Of a stretch of 64,000 bases of DNA, positions 8,729 through 17,822 are shown piece after piece. The notes below the pieces were generated by a model. That model had not been told where the DNA came from, did no database searches, and saw only the letters and a program-made list of their open reading frames with translations. The number at the start of each line of letters is the position of its first letter. Position 1 is the stretch's first letter. A program made the position numbers and the translations under genes. This DNA comes from JAEUMW01 sp963734295. Lineage in GTDB: Bacteria > Pseudomonadota > Gammaproteobacteria > Burkholderiales > JAEUMW01. The stretch spans positions 930,001 through 994,000 of the forward strand of contig CAVTGS010000012.1 in NCBI GenBank assembly GCA_963734295.1. The letters are read 5' to 3'.

Positions 8729-9532
8729 GTGCGTAATGCGCTCACGCATCACTGGCCCGAGTACGTCATGGAGGCCGCAGGATTGGGTCTCTTCATGCTC
8801 TCCGCCTGCCTCTTCACCGTGCTGCTCGAGCATCCGGGATCGGCCGCGCACCAGGCGCTGCCCGACCCCCTGGTGCGCCGGGCGCTCATCGGCGTCGCGA
8901 TGGGCCTCACGGCAGTGGCGATCATCTATTCGCCCTTCGGCAAACGGTCGGGCGCGCACCTCAATCCGTCCGTGACGTTCACGTTCTGGCGCCTGGGCAA
9001 GATCGAGGGCTGGGACGCCGCGTTCTACGTGGCGGCGCAGTTCGTCGGCGGCGTGCTCGGCGTCGTGATCGCCGCTGCGCTTTGCGGCTCGATGCTGATC
9101 GGCCACCCTGCAGTAAACTTTGCGGTCACTCAGCCCGGTGCGGCGGGGCCGTGGGTCGCATTCGGCGGTGAGTTCGTCATTTCGTTCGGCTTGATGCTGA
9201 CGGTCCTCGTGGTCTCGAACCGCCACGCGCTCAACCGCTACACCGGACTCTTCGCGGGCACGCTGGTCGCGCTCTACATCACCTTCGAAGCACCGCTTTC
9301 CGGCATGAGCATGAACCCCGCGCGCACCGTTGCGTCTGCGCTCCCTGCAGCTTCCTGGGAGTACGCGTGGCTCTACTTCATGGCGCCGCCACTCGGCATG
9401 CTGCTCGCCGCCGAGACTTACGTGCGCTGGCAAGGCACGGGCTCCGTGCTCTGCTGCAAGCTGCACCACGAGAACGCGAGCCGCTGCATCTTTCGCTGCA
9501 ACTACGGCCGCCACGAAGGGGAGCCCGCATGA
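8729..9532 (+). CDS. MIP-family aquaporin-like channel with Cys/His-rich tail
   Basis: Begins at GTG 8729, preceded by GGAAGAAG (8719-8726); a TTG at 8717 is the alternative start. About 267 residues with six hydrophobic segments. The two MIP half-helix motifs are NPS in the first half (AHLNPSVTF, replacing NPA) and NPAR in the second (MSMNPARTV). The channel should pass water or small neutral solutes across the inner membrane. The C-terminal 25 residues are unusual: they contain four cysteines and three histidines (CCKLHH, then RCIFRC, then GRH), suggesting metal or redox sensing. Its stop overlaps the next start by ATGA, so it is coupled to the DoxX-NDH-2 gene. No frame damage. Confidence 0.88.
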   Translation: MRNALTHHWPEYVMEAAGLGLFMLSACLFTVLLEHPGSAAHQALPDPLVRRALIGVAMGLTAVAIIYSPFGKRSGAHLNPSVTFTFWRLGKIEGWDAAFYVAAQFVGGVLGVVIAAALCGSMLIGHPAVNFAVTQPGAAGPWVAFGGEFVISFGLMLTVLVVSNRHALNRYTGLFAGTLVALYITFEAPLSGMSMNPARTVASALPAASWEYAWLYFMAPPLGMLLAAETYVRWQGTGSVLCCKLHHENASRCIFRCNYGRHEGEPA

Positions 9533-11663
9533 CCGCCACACTGCCCCACGAGCTCCGGCCGACCTGGCTCGGCAGCGCCATCGTTGCCACGGTCGACGCC
9601 GCACGGCGCACGACGAACGCGATCTGGCCGCTCTTCGATCTCTTCGTGCGACTCTGGCTCGCGCAGACCTTCTTCGTGTCGGGTCTGCTCAAGCTCGCGA
9701 GCTGGGACACGGCGCTCTATCTGGCGGAGTTCGAGTACCCGGTGTCGTGGCTCGCGCCCTGCTACCGCCGCGGTGCTCGGCGTCACGGTGGAGCTGATCG
9801 GCGCGGTACTGCTCGCGCTGGGACTTGCGACTCGCGTGGGTGCGGCGGCCCTGCTCGCGCTCGCGCTCGTGATTCAGTTCGAATACCGCGCGCTCGACGT
9901 GCACCTGCTGTGGATCGCCCTGCTCGGCTGGTACGTCTGCCTTGGCGCGGGACCGATATCGCTCGACCGTGTGGTGTCGCGCGGTTTGGCGGACAGCGCG
10001 CTCCCGTTCGGCGAAGGCATCGTCGAGACTGCCTCGTTCGTGACGCGCCGCGCGGGACCGGTGTTCCAGCTCGCGCTCAGGCTTTGGCTCGCGGCATCGC
10101 TCGTGACGTGGTCCACGGCGCACGGGCTGCCGGCGCAGACCTTCGCGGTGCTGCCCCCCGCGCTCGCGGGCGTTCTGGCGCTCCTGCTCGCGCTCGGCTT
10201 CAGTACGCGCATCGCAGCGCTCGTGATCGCGGCTCTGCTGGTGGGTCACATGGGCGAGGCCGGCGGTGCCGCGCCGTTCGCCGCGGCACTCGTCGCGGGT
10301 CTGCTTGCGCTGCGGGGCGCGGGACGCCTGTCCCTCGACGCTCTGATCGAACGTCGTCTGGAGGGGCAGTATCCCCAACTCCTGGGCAGGCCCGCGTTCG
10401 CGCTCGATGCCGTGCCACGGATCGTGATCGTCGGCGCGGGCTTCGGCGGGCTCGCGTGCGCCGCGCGTCTCGCGCGTCTGCCGGTGCAGGTCACGCTCGT
10501 CGATCGCCAGAACTACCACCTGTTCCAGCCCCTGCTCTACCAGGTCGCCACCACGGCGCTCTCGCCCGGCGACATCGCCGCGCCGATCCGCGGACTCTTT
10601 CGCGAGCACTTCAACGTGACGGTCCTGCTCGGCACCGTCAGCGGCGTCGACGCGCAGCAACCGGCAGGTGATCGTGGGCGAGCAGCGCCTGCCGTACGAC
10701 TACCTCGTGCTCGCGACCGGCGCCGCCCACAGCTATTTCGGGCGCGACGAATGGGCGACGCATGCGCCGGGACTGAAACGCGTCGAGGATGCCGTGGAGA
10801 TGCGGCGGCGGCTGCTCTCCGCGTTCGAGCGCGCCGAGGCAACCGACGACGTGGAGGAGCGGCAGCGCCTGCTCACCTTCCTCGTCGTCGGCGGCGGACC
10901 GACCGGCGTCGAGCTCGCCGGTGCGATCGCGGAGCTGGCGCGCTTCGGCATGGAGAAGGACTTCCGCCGCTATGACCCGGCCACCGCACGCGTGATCCTG
11001 GTGCAGGCCGGACCGCGCGTGCTGCCCACCTTCCCCGAAGCGCTCTCTGCGCAAACGCGCAGCGCCCTCGAGAAGCTCGGTGTGGAGGTGCGTGTGGGAA
11101 GCCGGGTCGAGCGCATCGACGACGACGGCGTCATCGTGGACGGCGAGCGCATCGCCTCGCGCACCGTGCTGTGGGCGGCAGGCGTCGTCGCGTCACCCGC
11201 CGCGAAGTGGTTGGGGGCGGAGGCCGACAACGCCGGCCGCGTGAAGGTGAAGTCTGATCTTTCTGTGGCGGGCCTGCCGAACGTCTTCGTGATCGGCGAT
11301 ACGGCCGCGTCGAATGCCTGGAACGGTCAGTCCGTCCCGGGGCTCGCACCCGCCGCGAAGCAGGGCGGCGAGTTCGTGGCGCGCGTGATCGGTGCCCGCG
11401 TGCTGGGCCAACGCGAGCCCGGGCGCTTCGTGTATCGGCACCTGGGCAGCCTTGCCACCATCGGTCGCAAGGCGGCGGTCGCGGACTTCGGCTTCGTGCG
11501 CCTGCGCGGGGCGCTCGCCTGGTGGTTCTGGGGCGCGGTGCACGTGGCCCTGCTGGTGGGGCTGCGCAACCGCTTCTCGGTCATGCTCGACTGGTTCTGG
11601 GCCTATCTCACGTTCCGCAGCGGCACGCGGCTCATCACGGGGGGCGATCGGAAGCAGCCGTGA
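9529..11663 (+). pseudogene. DoxX-DoxX-NDH-2 fusion (type II NADH:quinone oxidoreductase), two frameshifts
   Basis: Read as one gene, this encodes about 710 residues: two consecutive DoxX-like four-helix membrane domains, then a complete type II NADH dehydrogenase. The latter has FAD-binding IVIVGAGFGGL, NADH-binding LVVGGGPTGVELAG, and the late AAKQGGEF region with a membrane-anchoring amphipathic tail. Known NDH-2 proteins reduce quinone without pumping protons; DoxX domains occur in quinone-linked enzymes. The ATG at 9529 overlaps the aquaporin stop. The frame is broken near 9760 (an extra T) and near 10658 (an extra C). Removing one base at each site restores a continuous protein, so sequence error is likely. 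Function call is confident if intact. Confidence 0.82.
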
Positions 11664-12239
11664 CGCCGGCGCAGGCGGTGCCTCGACCTCTGGCCCTCGG
11701 TCGAGCGGTGACGCCCGATTGGATCACGCGATCGCCACGGCGGTGATGTAGTCGGCCGTGGCGGCGTCGAAGTCCGCCGCCGCAATGGGGCCCAGCGCCG
11801 CGCGCGAAGATCGGCTTAGGAAGCGATGTAGTCGAGCGAACTGAAGTTGTCCCGACTGCCAACGGTCCGGTCCTGGAAGACGAACTGCTCGGCATCGATC
11901 AGCTTGTCGACACTTTCTACGGAGAATGCAGGGTTGGCAATCACGCCAGTGGTGAGATTGCATCGGACAGGCGATGTCTGAAGAGGTTGGCTTACGTTCG
12001 TAGGCGACCGGCAAGAAACGGCCAGGAGCCGTCGCTCAGTTCTTTACCGGCAAGCAGACGTTCAGCCGCGGACGGCGATACCCGCAGCGAACCTCGAACC
12101 ACGTGAACGCGCGCTGCCTGTTCTTCCACCGGGCGCGCTGGATCCAGCAGCCCTTGCAGTTCGTCTGCGGAGGAATCTGCGGCCGAGGCCTCCTATACTT
12201 CTCCTAGGCGGCAACATTCTACCGATCGCGGAGGAACAG
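11664..12239. other. Gene-poor region with a possible RTX-repeat remnant
   Basis: 576 bases without an intact gene. The minus strand carries a short degenerate stretch described separately (11816-11960). The last 30 bases contain the GGAGG ribosome-binding site of the next gene. Nothing else recognisable. Confidence 0.5.
11816..11960 (-). pseudogene. Possible C-terminal remnant of an RTX/tail-repeat protein
   Basis: One minus-strand frame ending at TAA 11816-11818 reads VDKLIDAEQFVFQDRTVG followed by FSSLDYIAS and stop. This resembles the end of an RTX roll (a xxLxFxDxTV strand) followed by the start of the LEYIASYxDL repeats found in the lipase gene at 39.8-42.8 kb. There is no start codon or intact upstream coding sequence. 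The similarity is short, so this is a weak call. Confidence 0.22.
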
Positions 12240-12665
12240 ATGAGTGAAAAACGCATCCTGATCGTGGCGCACCGGACGGCAGCGACGCCGAGGTTGCTCA
12301 AGGCCGTCGCCGAGCGGGCCGCGCGCGAGCCGTGCAAGTTCACGCTTTTGGTGCCGCGGCCGTATTGGGACCCGGACACCGAGGAAGCGGCGATTACCCT
12401 CGAACTCGCGATCCCGCTGCTTGATGCCGCCGCGGGGTCGCACGTTCAGGGGATTGTCGGGGCGACCGACCCGTTCGAAGCTGTGCGGGAGACACTTGAG
12501 CGCAACCACTACGATGAAGTGATCGTTTCAACTTTGCCGCAGCGGGTGTCCCGGTGGCTGCATGTCGACCTTGGGCACCGTATTGCGCGGCTCGGTGTAC
12601 CCGTAAGCGTCGTAACCGCCGAGCAGGCTGAGCGCACCCTTTTGCCCGAGACAAGGTCAGGTTGA
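12240..12665 (+). CDS. Small universal-stress-like protein
   Basis: 141 residues, ATG preceded by GGAGG with seven bases spacing. It starts with a beta strand (KRILIVAHRT), has a central LLVPRPYWDPDTEEA segment, and ends with FEAVRETLERNHYDEVIVSTLP followed by VSRWLHVDLGHRIARLGVPVSVV. That alpha/beta pattern is typical of small UspA-like proteins of unassigned function in high-GC bacteria. No nucleotide-binding G-rich loop is obvious, so ATP binding is doubtful. It is followed about 100 bases later by the sugar-isomerase-fold gene on the same strand. Cytoplasmic; function unknown. Confidence 0.65.
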   Translation: MSEKRILIVAHRTAATPRLLKAVAERAAREPCKFTLLVPRPYWDPDTEEAAITLELAIPLLDAAAGSHVQGIVGATDPFEAVRETLERNHYDEVIVSTLPQRVSRWLHVDLGHRIARLGVPVSVVTAEQAERTLLPETRSG

Positions 12666-12765
12666 TCGAGCTGCGCCAGACGGCGAAATCATGCCGGCTT
12701 GCCTCCGCGCTCGAAAAGCAGCGGCGAGCCGGTTCGGTAAACGTTCGGCGACCGTGGAGGCTGCG

Positions 12766-13563
12766 ATGTCCAGCGTTCGCATTGGCAACCAGACCAGCTG
12801 CCATGTGTCCGCGCGGTTGCCTTATGAGTTCGCCCGCGCCCATGGGTTCGATGCCTTCGAGTGGTTAAGCGACAAGGGCCCCTGGGGATGGTGCGAAGAG
12901 GACACGCCGCACACGGAGCGGGCGGAACTTCGCCGCACCGCACAGCAGCGCGGGATACTGTTCAGCGTACACGCTCCGGTCACAGCCGATCCGACCCTCG
13001 CGTCTGGGGCCGAGGCTATCCGACGCAGTATTCGCTTTGGCGGCGACGTAGGGGCGGGTGTCGTCACCCTTCACCTCTTCCCTGAACGTGGCGCGAAGCA
13101 ATTTGCCGAGGCGCTCAAGCCGCTGCTGGAAGCGGCACGATCAGCGCACGTGCGCCTCTGCCTGGAGAACACACTCGGGACCTCGCCCGATGATTTCAAC
13201 GCCCTCTTCGGCGTGCTGACGACGTTGCCGGAGGCCGCGGGGCAGGTCGGCATGTGCCTCGACATGGGACACGCAAACCTGTTCCCCGGCACACGCAACG
13301 ATTACCTCAAGTTCGTCGACCGACTCGGAGAGCACGTCCCGATCATTCACTGGCACGCCCATGAGAACTGGGGTGACTGGGACAGCCATCTACCTTTGTT
13401 CACGGGGCCTTCGGCGCACGATGACCGTGGTGTCCGCGGGCTAGTTCGGCGCTTGAAGCGGCGTGGTTTCCAAGGGTCCGTGGTTATGGAGCAGTGGCCG
13501 CAGCGACCGGATATCCTGGTGGGGATCCGACAGCGACTCCGGCAACTGTTCGAGGCGGTCTGA
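12766..13563 (+). CDS. Sugar phosphate isomerase/epimerase-like TIM-barrel protein
   Basis: 265 residues from ATG 12766, with GTGGAGG five bases before it. An upstream in-frame ATG at 12691 lacks a ribosome-binding site. The xylose-isomerase-like (AP endonuclease 2) TIM barrel shows its metal-ligand ladder: a VHAPV strand, LCLENT (Glu), MCLDMGHAN (Asp and His), HWHAHENWGDWDSH (His cluster) and VVMEQW (Glu). The substrate cannot be determined from sequence; epimerisation or isomerisation of a sugar or cyclitol is the family norm. No signal peptide. It has the same orientation as the small stress-like gene and may share its transcript. Confidence 0.8.
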   Translation: MSSVRIGNQTSCHVSARLPYEFARAHGFDAFEWLSDKGPWGWCEEDTPHTERAELRRTAQQRGILFSVHAPVTADPTLASGAEAIRRSIRFGGDVGAGVVTLHLFPERGAKQFAEALKPLLEAARSAHVRLCLENTLGTSPDDFNALFGVLTTLPEAAGQVGMCLDMGHANLFPGTRNDYLKFVDRLGEHVPIIHWHAHENWGDWDSHLPLFTGPSAHDDRGVRGLVRRLKRRGFQGSVVMEQWPQRPDILVGIRQRLRQLFEAV

Positions 13564-13948
13564 GGCTGAGCAGGTGAGCAGAGCACCGAAGTAGGCGACT
13601 CACCACGGCGCAAGCTTGCTCCGCGTCCCGAGTGCGATGGCTGGTCGTTCGATCGCTATTGTCGCGACGTGCATGACAGCAAGGTTGGGCCGCACAGATG
13701 CCGCCCACGGTTGGGTCACGCCGCCCGCGACGGCGTTAAGGTCGTAACGCGGTCTTTCCGGGGGACCGACTGCGGGCGTGTGGCCTGCCGCAACCATTCT
13801 ACCGGGGGTGTATGCCGGGATGCGGCACCGCGTCGTCAGCGCCGACTTTTCGGTCTTCCTTTCCATGGGAGATGTCGGAACTCGCCCCGGCGGGCGAGAT
13901 ATTCTCCTGTCGCCCAGCAGGAGAATGCACTTGGGGTCGTCTGCCCGG
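13564..13948. other. Intergenic region, convergent
   Basis: 385 bases between two convergent genes. ORFs on both strands are present but lack ribosome-binding sites and recognisable protein features. No strong terminator hairpin was found. Confidence 0.4.
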
Positions 13949-14830
13949 TCAAGATCCTGTTCGCGCTTTCCTGCGAGCAATCCTGGACAACTCTGGAGAA
14001 GGATCCGTTACAAGCGCATTGAAGGGGTGAGCCTCGTGTTTATAGCTTGCTAATACTCTTGTCACGTATGCACGGGTCTCAGGATAGGGCGGGACACCCA
14101 GATACTTGTTCACCGCGCCTTCGCCGGCATTGTAGGCCGCCACCACCAGCTTAACGTCGCCTCGAAAGTAAGCAAGCAGCCAACGCAAGTACGCGAGCCC
14201 TCCGCGCACGTTTTCCTCAGGGTCCAGTGGCTTGCGAACATTGAACCTCACCGCAGTTTCCGGGATCAGCTGCATCAGGCCCTGGGCATTCTTGATGGAG
14301 ATGGCACGCGGATTCAGGTTGGATTCGGTTCGGGCTAGAATCAAGGCTAAACGCGGGGCCACGCCGTATTCGGGGGCAAGGCGCTCGACCATACCTGCCA
14401 ACTGACGCTGCGTCTCGCTGGTGTAGATGAAGTCATCCGCATCCTCTGCAAGTTCCTTGGTGTTCTGGATGCATTCCGGAGTATCGGCAACTCTCGCGCC
14501 CATGCGCGGCAGCAGGTTCTTGGACTGCAGGTGTCCTTGTTCTGCCGCTTTGGCAAAGAAGTAGGCAGCTACGGGGTCGTCGCGCTCCACTCCTCGGCCA
14601 ACGGCATACATCCAGCCCAGCCGGTACATCGCTTCCGCATCCCCCTCCCTTGCAGCTTGGCAATAGAGCTTGATGGCTTCGGCCGGATTCCTCGTGACTC
14701 CCTCGCCATGCTCAAAGGAGCGAGCCAGTTTGCGCAAGGCAACCGAATCGCCGGAACGCTCCGCGGCGATCGTTACCGGCGAGATCCAGTGAAAAGCGAA
14801 AAAACAGATTATCAGTTGTCTCTTCCGCAC
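13949..14830 (-). CDS. Sel1-repeat lytic transglycosylase (SLT domain)
   Basis: 293 residues if started at GTG 14828-14830, which gives a clean signal peptide (RKRQLIICFFAFHW then a cleavable ISPVTIAAE). Upstream in-frame residues look non-homologous. Residues about 30-110 hold two Sel1-like repeats (ALRKLARSFEHGEG and AMYRLGWMYAVGRGVERD). The C-terminal half is a family 1 lytic transglycosylase: catalytic Glu in LARTESNLNP, then AQGLMQLIPETA and AAYNAGEGAV. It should cleave peptidoglycan glycan strands in the periplasm. Sel1 repeats usually mediate protein contacts. The C-terminus beyond ASYKHEAHPF is variable. The gene stands alone between degenerate regions. Confidence 0.88.
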   Translation of the reverse strand: MRKRQLIICFFAFHWISPVTIAAERSGDSVALRKLARSFEHGEGVTRNPAEAIKLYCQAAREGDAEAMYRLGWMYAVGRGVERDDPVAAYFFAKAAEQGHLQSKNLLPRMGARVADTPECIQNTKELAEDADDFIYTSETQRQLAGMVERLAPEYGVAPRLALILARTESNLNPRAISIKNAQGLMQLIPETAVRFNVRKPLDPEENVRGGLAYLRWLLAYFRGDVKLVVAAYNAGEGAVNKYLGVPPYPETRAYVTRVLASYKHEAHPFNALVTDPSPELSRIARRKARTGS

Positions 14831-14924
14831 CGTCGCTCTACCCAGGAGGCTACTTGAGCGGACCCGCTCCACTGGCGATCTGTGAACTGCACCCGACAAG
14901 CCCCAAGCCTATTCGGGAGTCGCC

Positions 14925-15096
14925 TCTTGCGGCCCAGGCGCCACGGTGGGCCTGCTCGATGCCGACACAGGTGCTGGGCATCGCCAACGGTCGGCCCGAG
15001 TCTGTCGACGGCAAGGGACTCCCACCGATGGATGCGCACGGCATCCAGGCGGTGTCGATCAGCTTCTCGAGGCATCCCGAGCAGCCCATGGCCTGA
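14925..15096 (+). pseudogene. Fragment of an Mrp/ApbC-type Fe-S cluster carrier ATPase
   Basis: One frame contains VLGIANGRPESVDGKGLPPM followed by DAHGIQAVSIS and PEQPM. This is the region after the Walker A domain in Mrp/ApbC proteins (IYGPS..LGxxxGRPES..GKGLxPMxxHGIQxxSIGF). A few bases upstream, in another frame, ATVGLLDAD is readable, which precedes it in intact proteins, so there is a shift and a small deletion. No Walker A loop or C-terminal CxxC is present. This is a decayed scrap, not a functional gene. Confidence 0.55.
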
Positions 15097-15131
15097 AGGA
15101 TAGGAGATCCAACGCACCTTCCGCAAGCGTC

Positions 15132-15452
15132 GTGCGCTCAGTGTCGCGGGCTCTTATCCAGCTGCTTACGCACGATCCCGTCAACTTCGGTTTCAAGTAC
15201 GATTGGACAACAGTGATGTGGGACATGGTCAAGCAACACGTCGCAAACCCGGGCGTGGCACTGATCCACGATGGGATGGACGGCAAGATAGTCCTGGATC
15301 AGGAGATCGCTGGGACGCTCTACCCGCCGCTGGTGGGCCCGTTTACGGAGTGGACGATCACCCTGCACAAGGACGAGCACATCGAACTCGACCTGGACCA
15401 GGTCTCGGCTGTCTGCGTGGAGTTCCATGGCAGGAGCCAGTCGGCGAACTAA
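15132..15452 (+). CDS. Hypothetical protein
   Basis: About 106 residues if read from GTG 15132; ATG 15216 is the alternative. The C-terminal 80 residues look like a folded, strand-rich protein (VALIHDGMDGKIVLDQEIAG, then YPPLVGPFTEWTITLHKDE, then HIELDLDQVSAVCVEFHGRS). No family is recognised. It follows the Mrp fragment closely and lies among gene scraps, so it may itself be a truncated piece. No signal peptide or membrane segment. Confidence 0.4.
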   Translation: MRSVSRALIQLLTHDPVNFGFKYDWTTVMWDMVKQHVANPGVALIHDGMDGKIVLDQEIAGTLYPPLVGPFTEWTITLHKDEHIELDLDQVSAVCVEFHGRSQSAN

Positions 15453-16004
15453 GCGACACGCGCGACGCGATGCTCACTGGCGCGTGCCCATGTCGACGCT
15501 GCAGCGGCGTTGCCGGGTCGTGCCGGCGAGACGGCCGAACGTCGCCCCCGACATCATTGCGCAACCGATGCGTACGCGCGAGCCCCGCGAGCGGCGGCAG
15601 CGTCAGCCTATGCTGACCCCGCTCGAACTCATCGATCGCATCTGCGGCCCTGACTTCGCCACTGCCCCGGGAGGCTGCTGAACCGCTGGAAGCAGCCATT
15701 CGTTCGTCCGGACCCCGACGGCTCTTGTGGGTCGATCTCCGCCGCAGGGGCGATCAAGCGGTTCACGGCCAGCTTCAGACGGTCGGTGTCGTTGCCCAAT
15801 TGCCCGAAAACAGACACTCTTCGCCGGCCCCATGCTGCCGAGCGAGCACGGGCATCACCTCGCATCCAAACTGGACAGGGCCGATGTAGCACACCGGTCC
15901 CTGCGCAAGGCCCTGTCGCATGGGGGATCATGAGGACCGTTATTCTTCGCGCGACCGGATGGTGTTCTGGTTAGCTACCGAAGCGCGCCCGGACCGGCTC
16001 GGGA
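15453..16004. other. Degenerate region with IS scrap
   Basis: About 550 bases. The only recognisable item is the short IS91-like fragment at 15592-15681. The remainder gives no frame with convincing coding character on either strand. Confidence 0.4.
15592..15681 (+). pseudogene. IS91-family transposase fragment
   Basis: The sequence MLTPLELIDRI from ATG 15610, followed in a shifted frame by AALTSPLPR, resembles the conserved MTPLELIDRLAALxPPPR segment near the C-terminus of IS91-family transposases. About 25 codons are readable before a stop. It is too short to prove, but it fits the gene-scrap character of this region. Confidence 0.35.
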
Positions 16005-16036
16005 ACCGCCAAGCTTCGAAAGAAGCTTGGCGGTTG
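16005..16036 (-). terminator. Strong hairpin downstream of the Cache-domain gene
   Basis: A perfect 14-bp inverted repeat (16005-16018 and 16023-16036) with a GAAA (TTTC on the other strand) loop lies 27 bases after the stop of the Cache gene. No long U-tract follows on either strand. It may act as a transcript end or 3' stabiliser rather than a classic intrinsic terminator. Confidence 0.6.
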
Positions 16037-16062
16037 TCACTGCGAACGAATCGGTGGGGCCC

Positions 16063-16605
16063 TTACTTCTTGTAGCCGACGTAGTAGATGCCGATGACCT
16101 TGCCGGACGCATCCTTGATGGGTTCATAGCCGGTGATGTACGGGACCTCCAGAATGGTGACTTCCCCGTAAAAGGGCTCGGCCTTGTTGATATTGACGAT
16201 CGCCTTGCCCTTGGGATCCAGGATGGTCCCCGTCGCGCGTCCGCTGCCGTCTGGCTTCGGTACGTTCGTGGAAACGCGAACGTATTCGTCGCCGGTCTTG
16301 GCGAAAAGCGTAGCGGTCCCGCCGTTTTCCTTGACGACTGCATCGACGACCTCGAAATTGTTGTTGATCTTGGTCGTGCCGAAATACAGGGCGGTGGCGT
16401 CCTTCCCCGAAACCGCCTCCATTCCCTCCACCTTAGGCGCGCCCAACTTCGCCGTGGCGGCCTTCAAGGCGGCCATCGACTTCTGTACCTTCGGGTCCGC
16501 CTGCGCGTTCGCGACCCTCGGCATCAATATCGACGCTGCGATGCCACACACCATGAGAGAAACCCACAGCCACGCCAAACTCGCTTGCCTCTTCTCTGAG
16601 AACAT
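16063..16605 (-). CDS. Periplasmic Cache-domain (Cache_3/Cache_2-like) protein
   Basis: 180 residues from ATG 16603-16605, preceded by GGAGG. Residues 1-38 form a signal peptide (LAWLWVSLMVCGIAASIL then ANA). The rest is a single small Cache-like sensor domain: TALYFGTTKINNNFEVVDAV, GDEYVRVSTNVPKPDG, GTILDPKGKAIVNI, FYGEVTILEVPYITGYEPI and a final GKVIGIYYVGY. Secreted stand-alone Cache proteins of this type probably bind small ligands in the periplasm. No kinase or chemotaxis domain is attached. An IS256-family element has inserted 66 bases upstream, probably separating the gene from its original promoter. An IS-borne promoter is possible. Confidence 0.82.
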   Translation of the reverse strand: MFSEKRQASLAWLWVSLMVCGIAASILMPRVANAQADPKVQKSMAALKAATAKLGAPKVEGMEAVSGKDATALYFGTTKINNNFEVVDAVVKENGGTATLFAKTGDEYVRVSTNVPKPDGSGRATGTILDPKGKAIVNINKAEPFYGEVTILEVPYITGYEPIKDASGKVIGIYYVGYKK

Positions 16606-16662
16606 GACGACCTCCGCTGGTTGTCGTGGATGGCCTGCGCCCGAAAGGGTGGGGCAGCCGAT

Positions 16663-16670
16663 TGCTCCTC
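16663..16670 (+). repeat. Target-site duplication of the IS256 element, left copy
   Basis: TGCTCCTC immediately left of the left inverted repeat; the identical 8 bases occur at 19575-19582 immediately right of the right inverted repeat. Eight-base duplications are characteristic of IS256-family transposition. Confidence 0.9.
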
Positions 16671-17810
16671 GGGCTAAAGTCGAAAGTGGTGTATGAGCCC
16701 GAGTGGCAGGTAGGGGGTTGAAGAGGCGGCGTGCCTCTGCTGAGAATTGATTATCGAGATCGATTTTCAGCAAACAGAGGGGCACGCCATGATGAAGGAT
16801 ACGAAGAAGGGGATCGCCGAGCAATCGGAGATGGGGTTGTCGCTGGAGGGACTGATTCGGCGCGGGGCGCGGGAACTGATCCAGAAGGCGATCGAGGTCG
16901 AGGTTCAGGAATTGCTGGCCGAGTACGGCAACGTAAAGGTGCTGGGTGGGCAGCGGGCGGTGGTGAGGAATGGCTATCTGCCGGCGCGCGAGGTACTCAC
17001 GGCGATCGGCAATGTCGAAGTACGGGTGCCGAAAGTGCGCGACCGCTCGGGTGGCTGGCATCAAGTTCAACTCAGCGCTGGTGCCGCCGTTTGTTCGCCG
17101 CTCCCAGCGCGTATCGGCGGCATTGCCGTGGCTGTACCTGAAAGGCATCTCGACCGGCGACATGCGCGAGGCGCTGACGGTGCTGCTTGGCGACGAGGCC
17201 AAGGGTTTGAGCCCGAACGTGGTTTCTCGCCTGAAGAGCGAATGGGCGACAGAATACGCCGGCTGGATGAAGCGCGATCTATCGGCCAGCCGCTACGTCT
17301 ACTGGTGGGTCGACGGCATTCATACCGGGCTGCGGCAGGAAAACGACGTCCGGCAATGCCTGCTGGTCATCATTGGCGTGACGCCCGAGGGAAACAAAGA
17401 ACTGGTCACGATCGGCGACGGGCTACGCGAATCCAAGGAATCCTGGCTCGATGTCTTGCGCGACCTTGCCGCGCGCGGCTTGGGCGCCGGCCCTTTGCTT
17501 GCCGTGGGCGACGGCGCGCTGGGGTTCTGGGCTGCGCTCGACGAAGTATTTCCTGACACGCGCCGCCAGCGCTGCTGGGTGCACAAGACGGCCAACGTCC
17601 TCAACGCCCTGCCCAAGTCGCTGCAGGCCAAAGCCAAGGCGGATCTGCATGAGATCTGGATGGCGCCGACGCGGCCACAGGCGATCACCGCTTTCGATCA
17701 TTTCCTGAAGACCTACGGCGCCAAGTACCCGAAGGCAACCGACAAGCTCGCCAAGGATCGCGAAGCACTGCTCGCCTTCTACGACTTTCCGGCCGAGCAC
17801 TGGATTCATA

Positions 17811-17822
17811 GATGGTCGCCCC
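17811..17822 (+). repeat. Subterminal inverted repeat of the IS1111-type element, left
   Basis: GATGGTCGCCCC, exact reverse complement of 19263-19274. It lies about seven bases inside the inferred left end. Confidence 0.88.

Noticed and set aside
14946..15218. Extending the 15132-15452 gene upstream to make one 168-codon protein.
   Set aside because: The upstream part is the out-of-frame reading of the Mrp fragment, so the longer protein is not real.
16005..16036. The 14-bp hairpin as an IS end or recombination site.
   Set aside because: It lies directly after the Cache gene stop and has no partner repeat nearby; a transcript-end role is simpler.
17040..17060. Programmed frameshift in the IS256 transposase.
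   Set aside because: IS256-family transposases are made from one frame, there is no slippery heptamer, and the shift is an extra base like the many others in the region.
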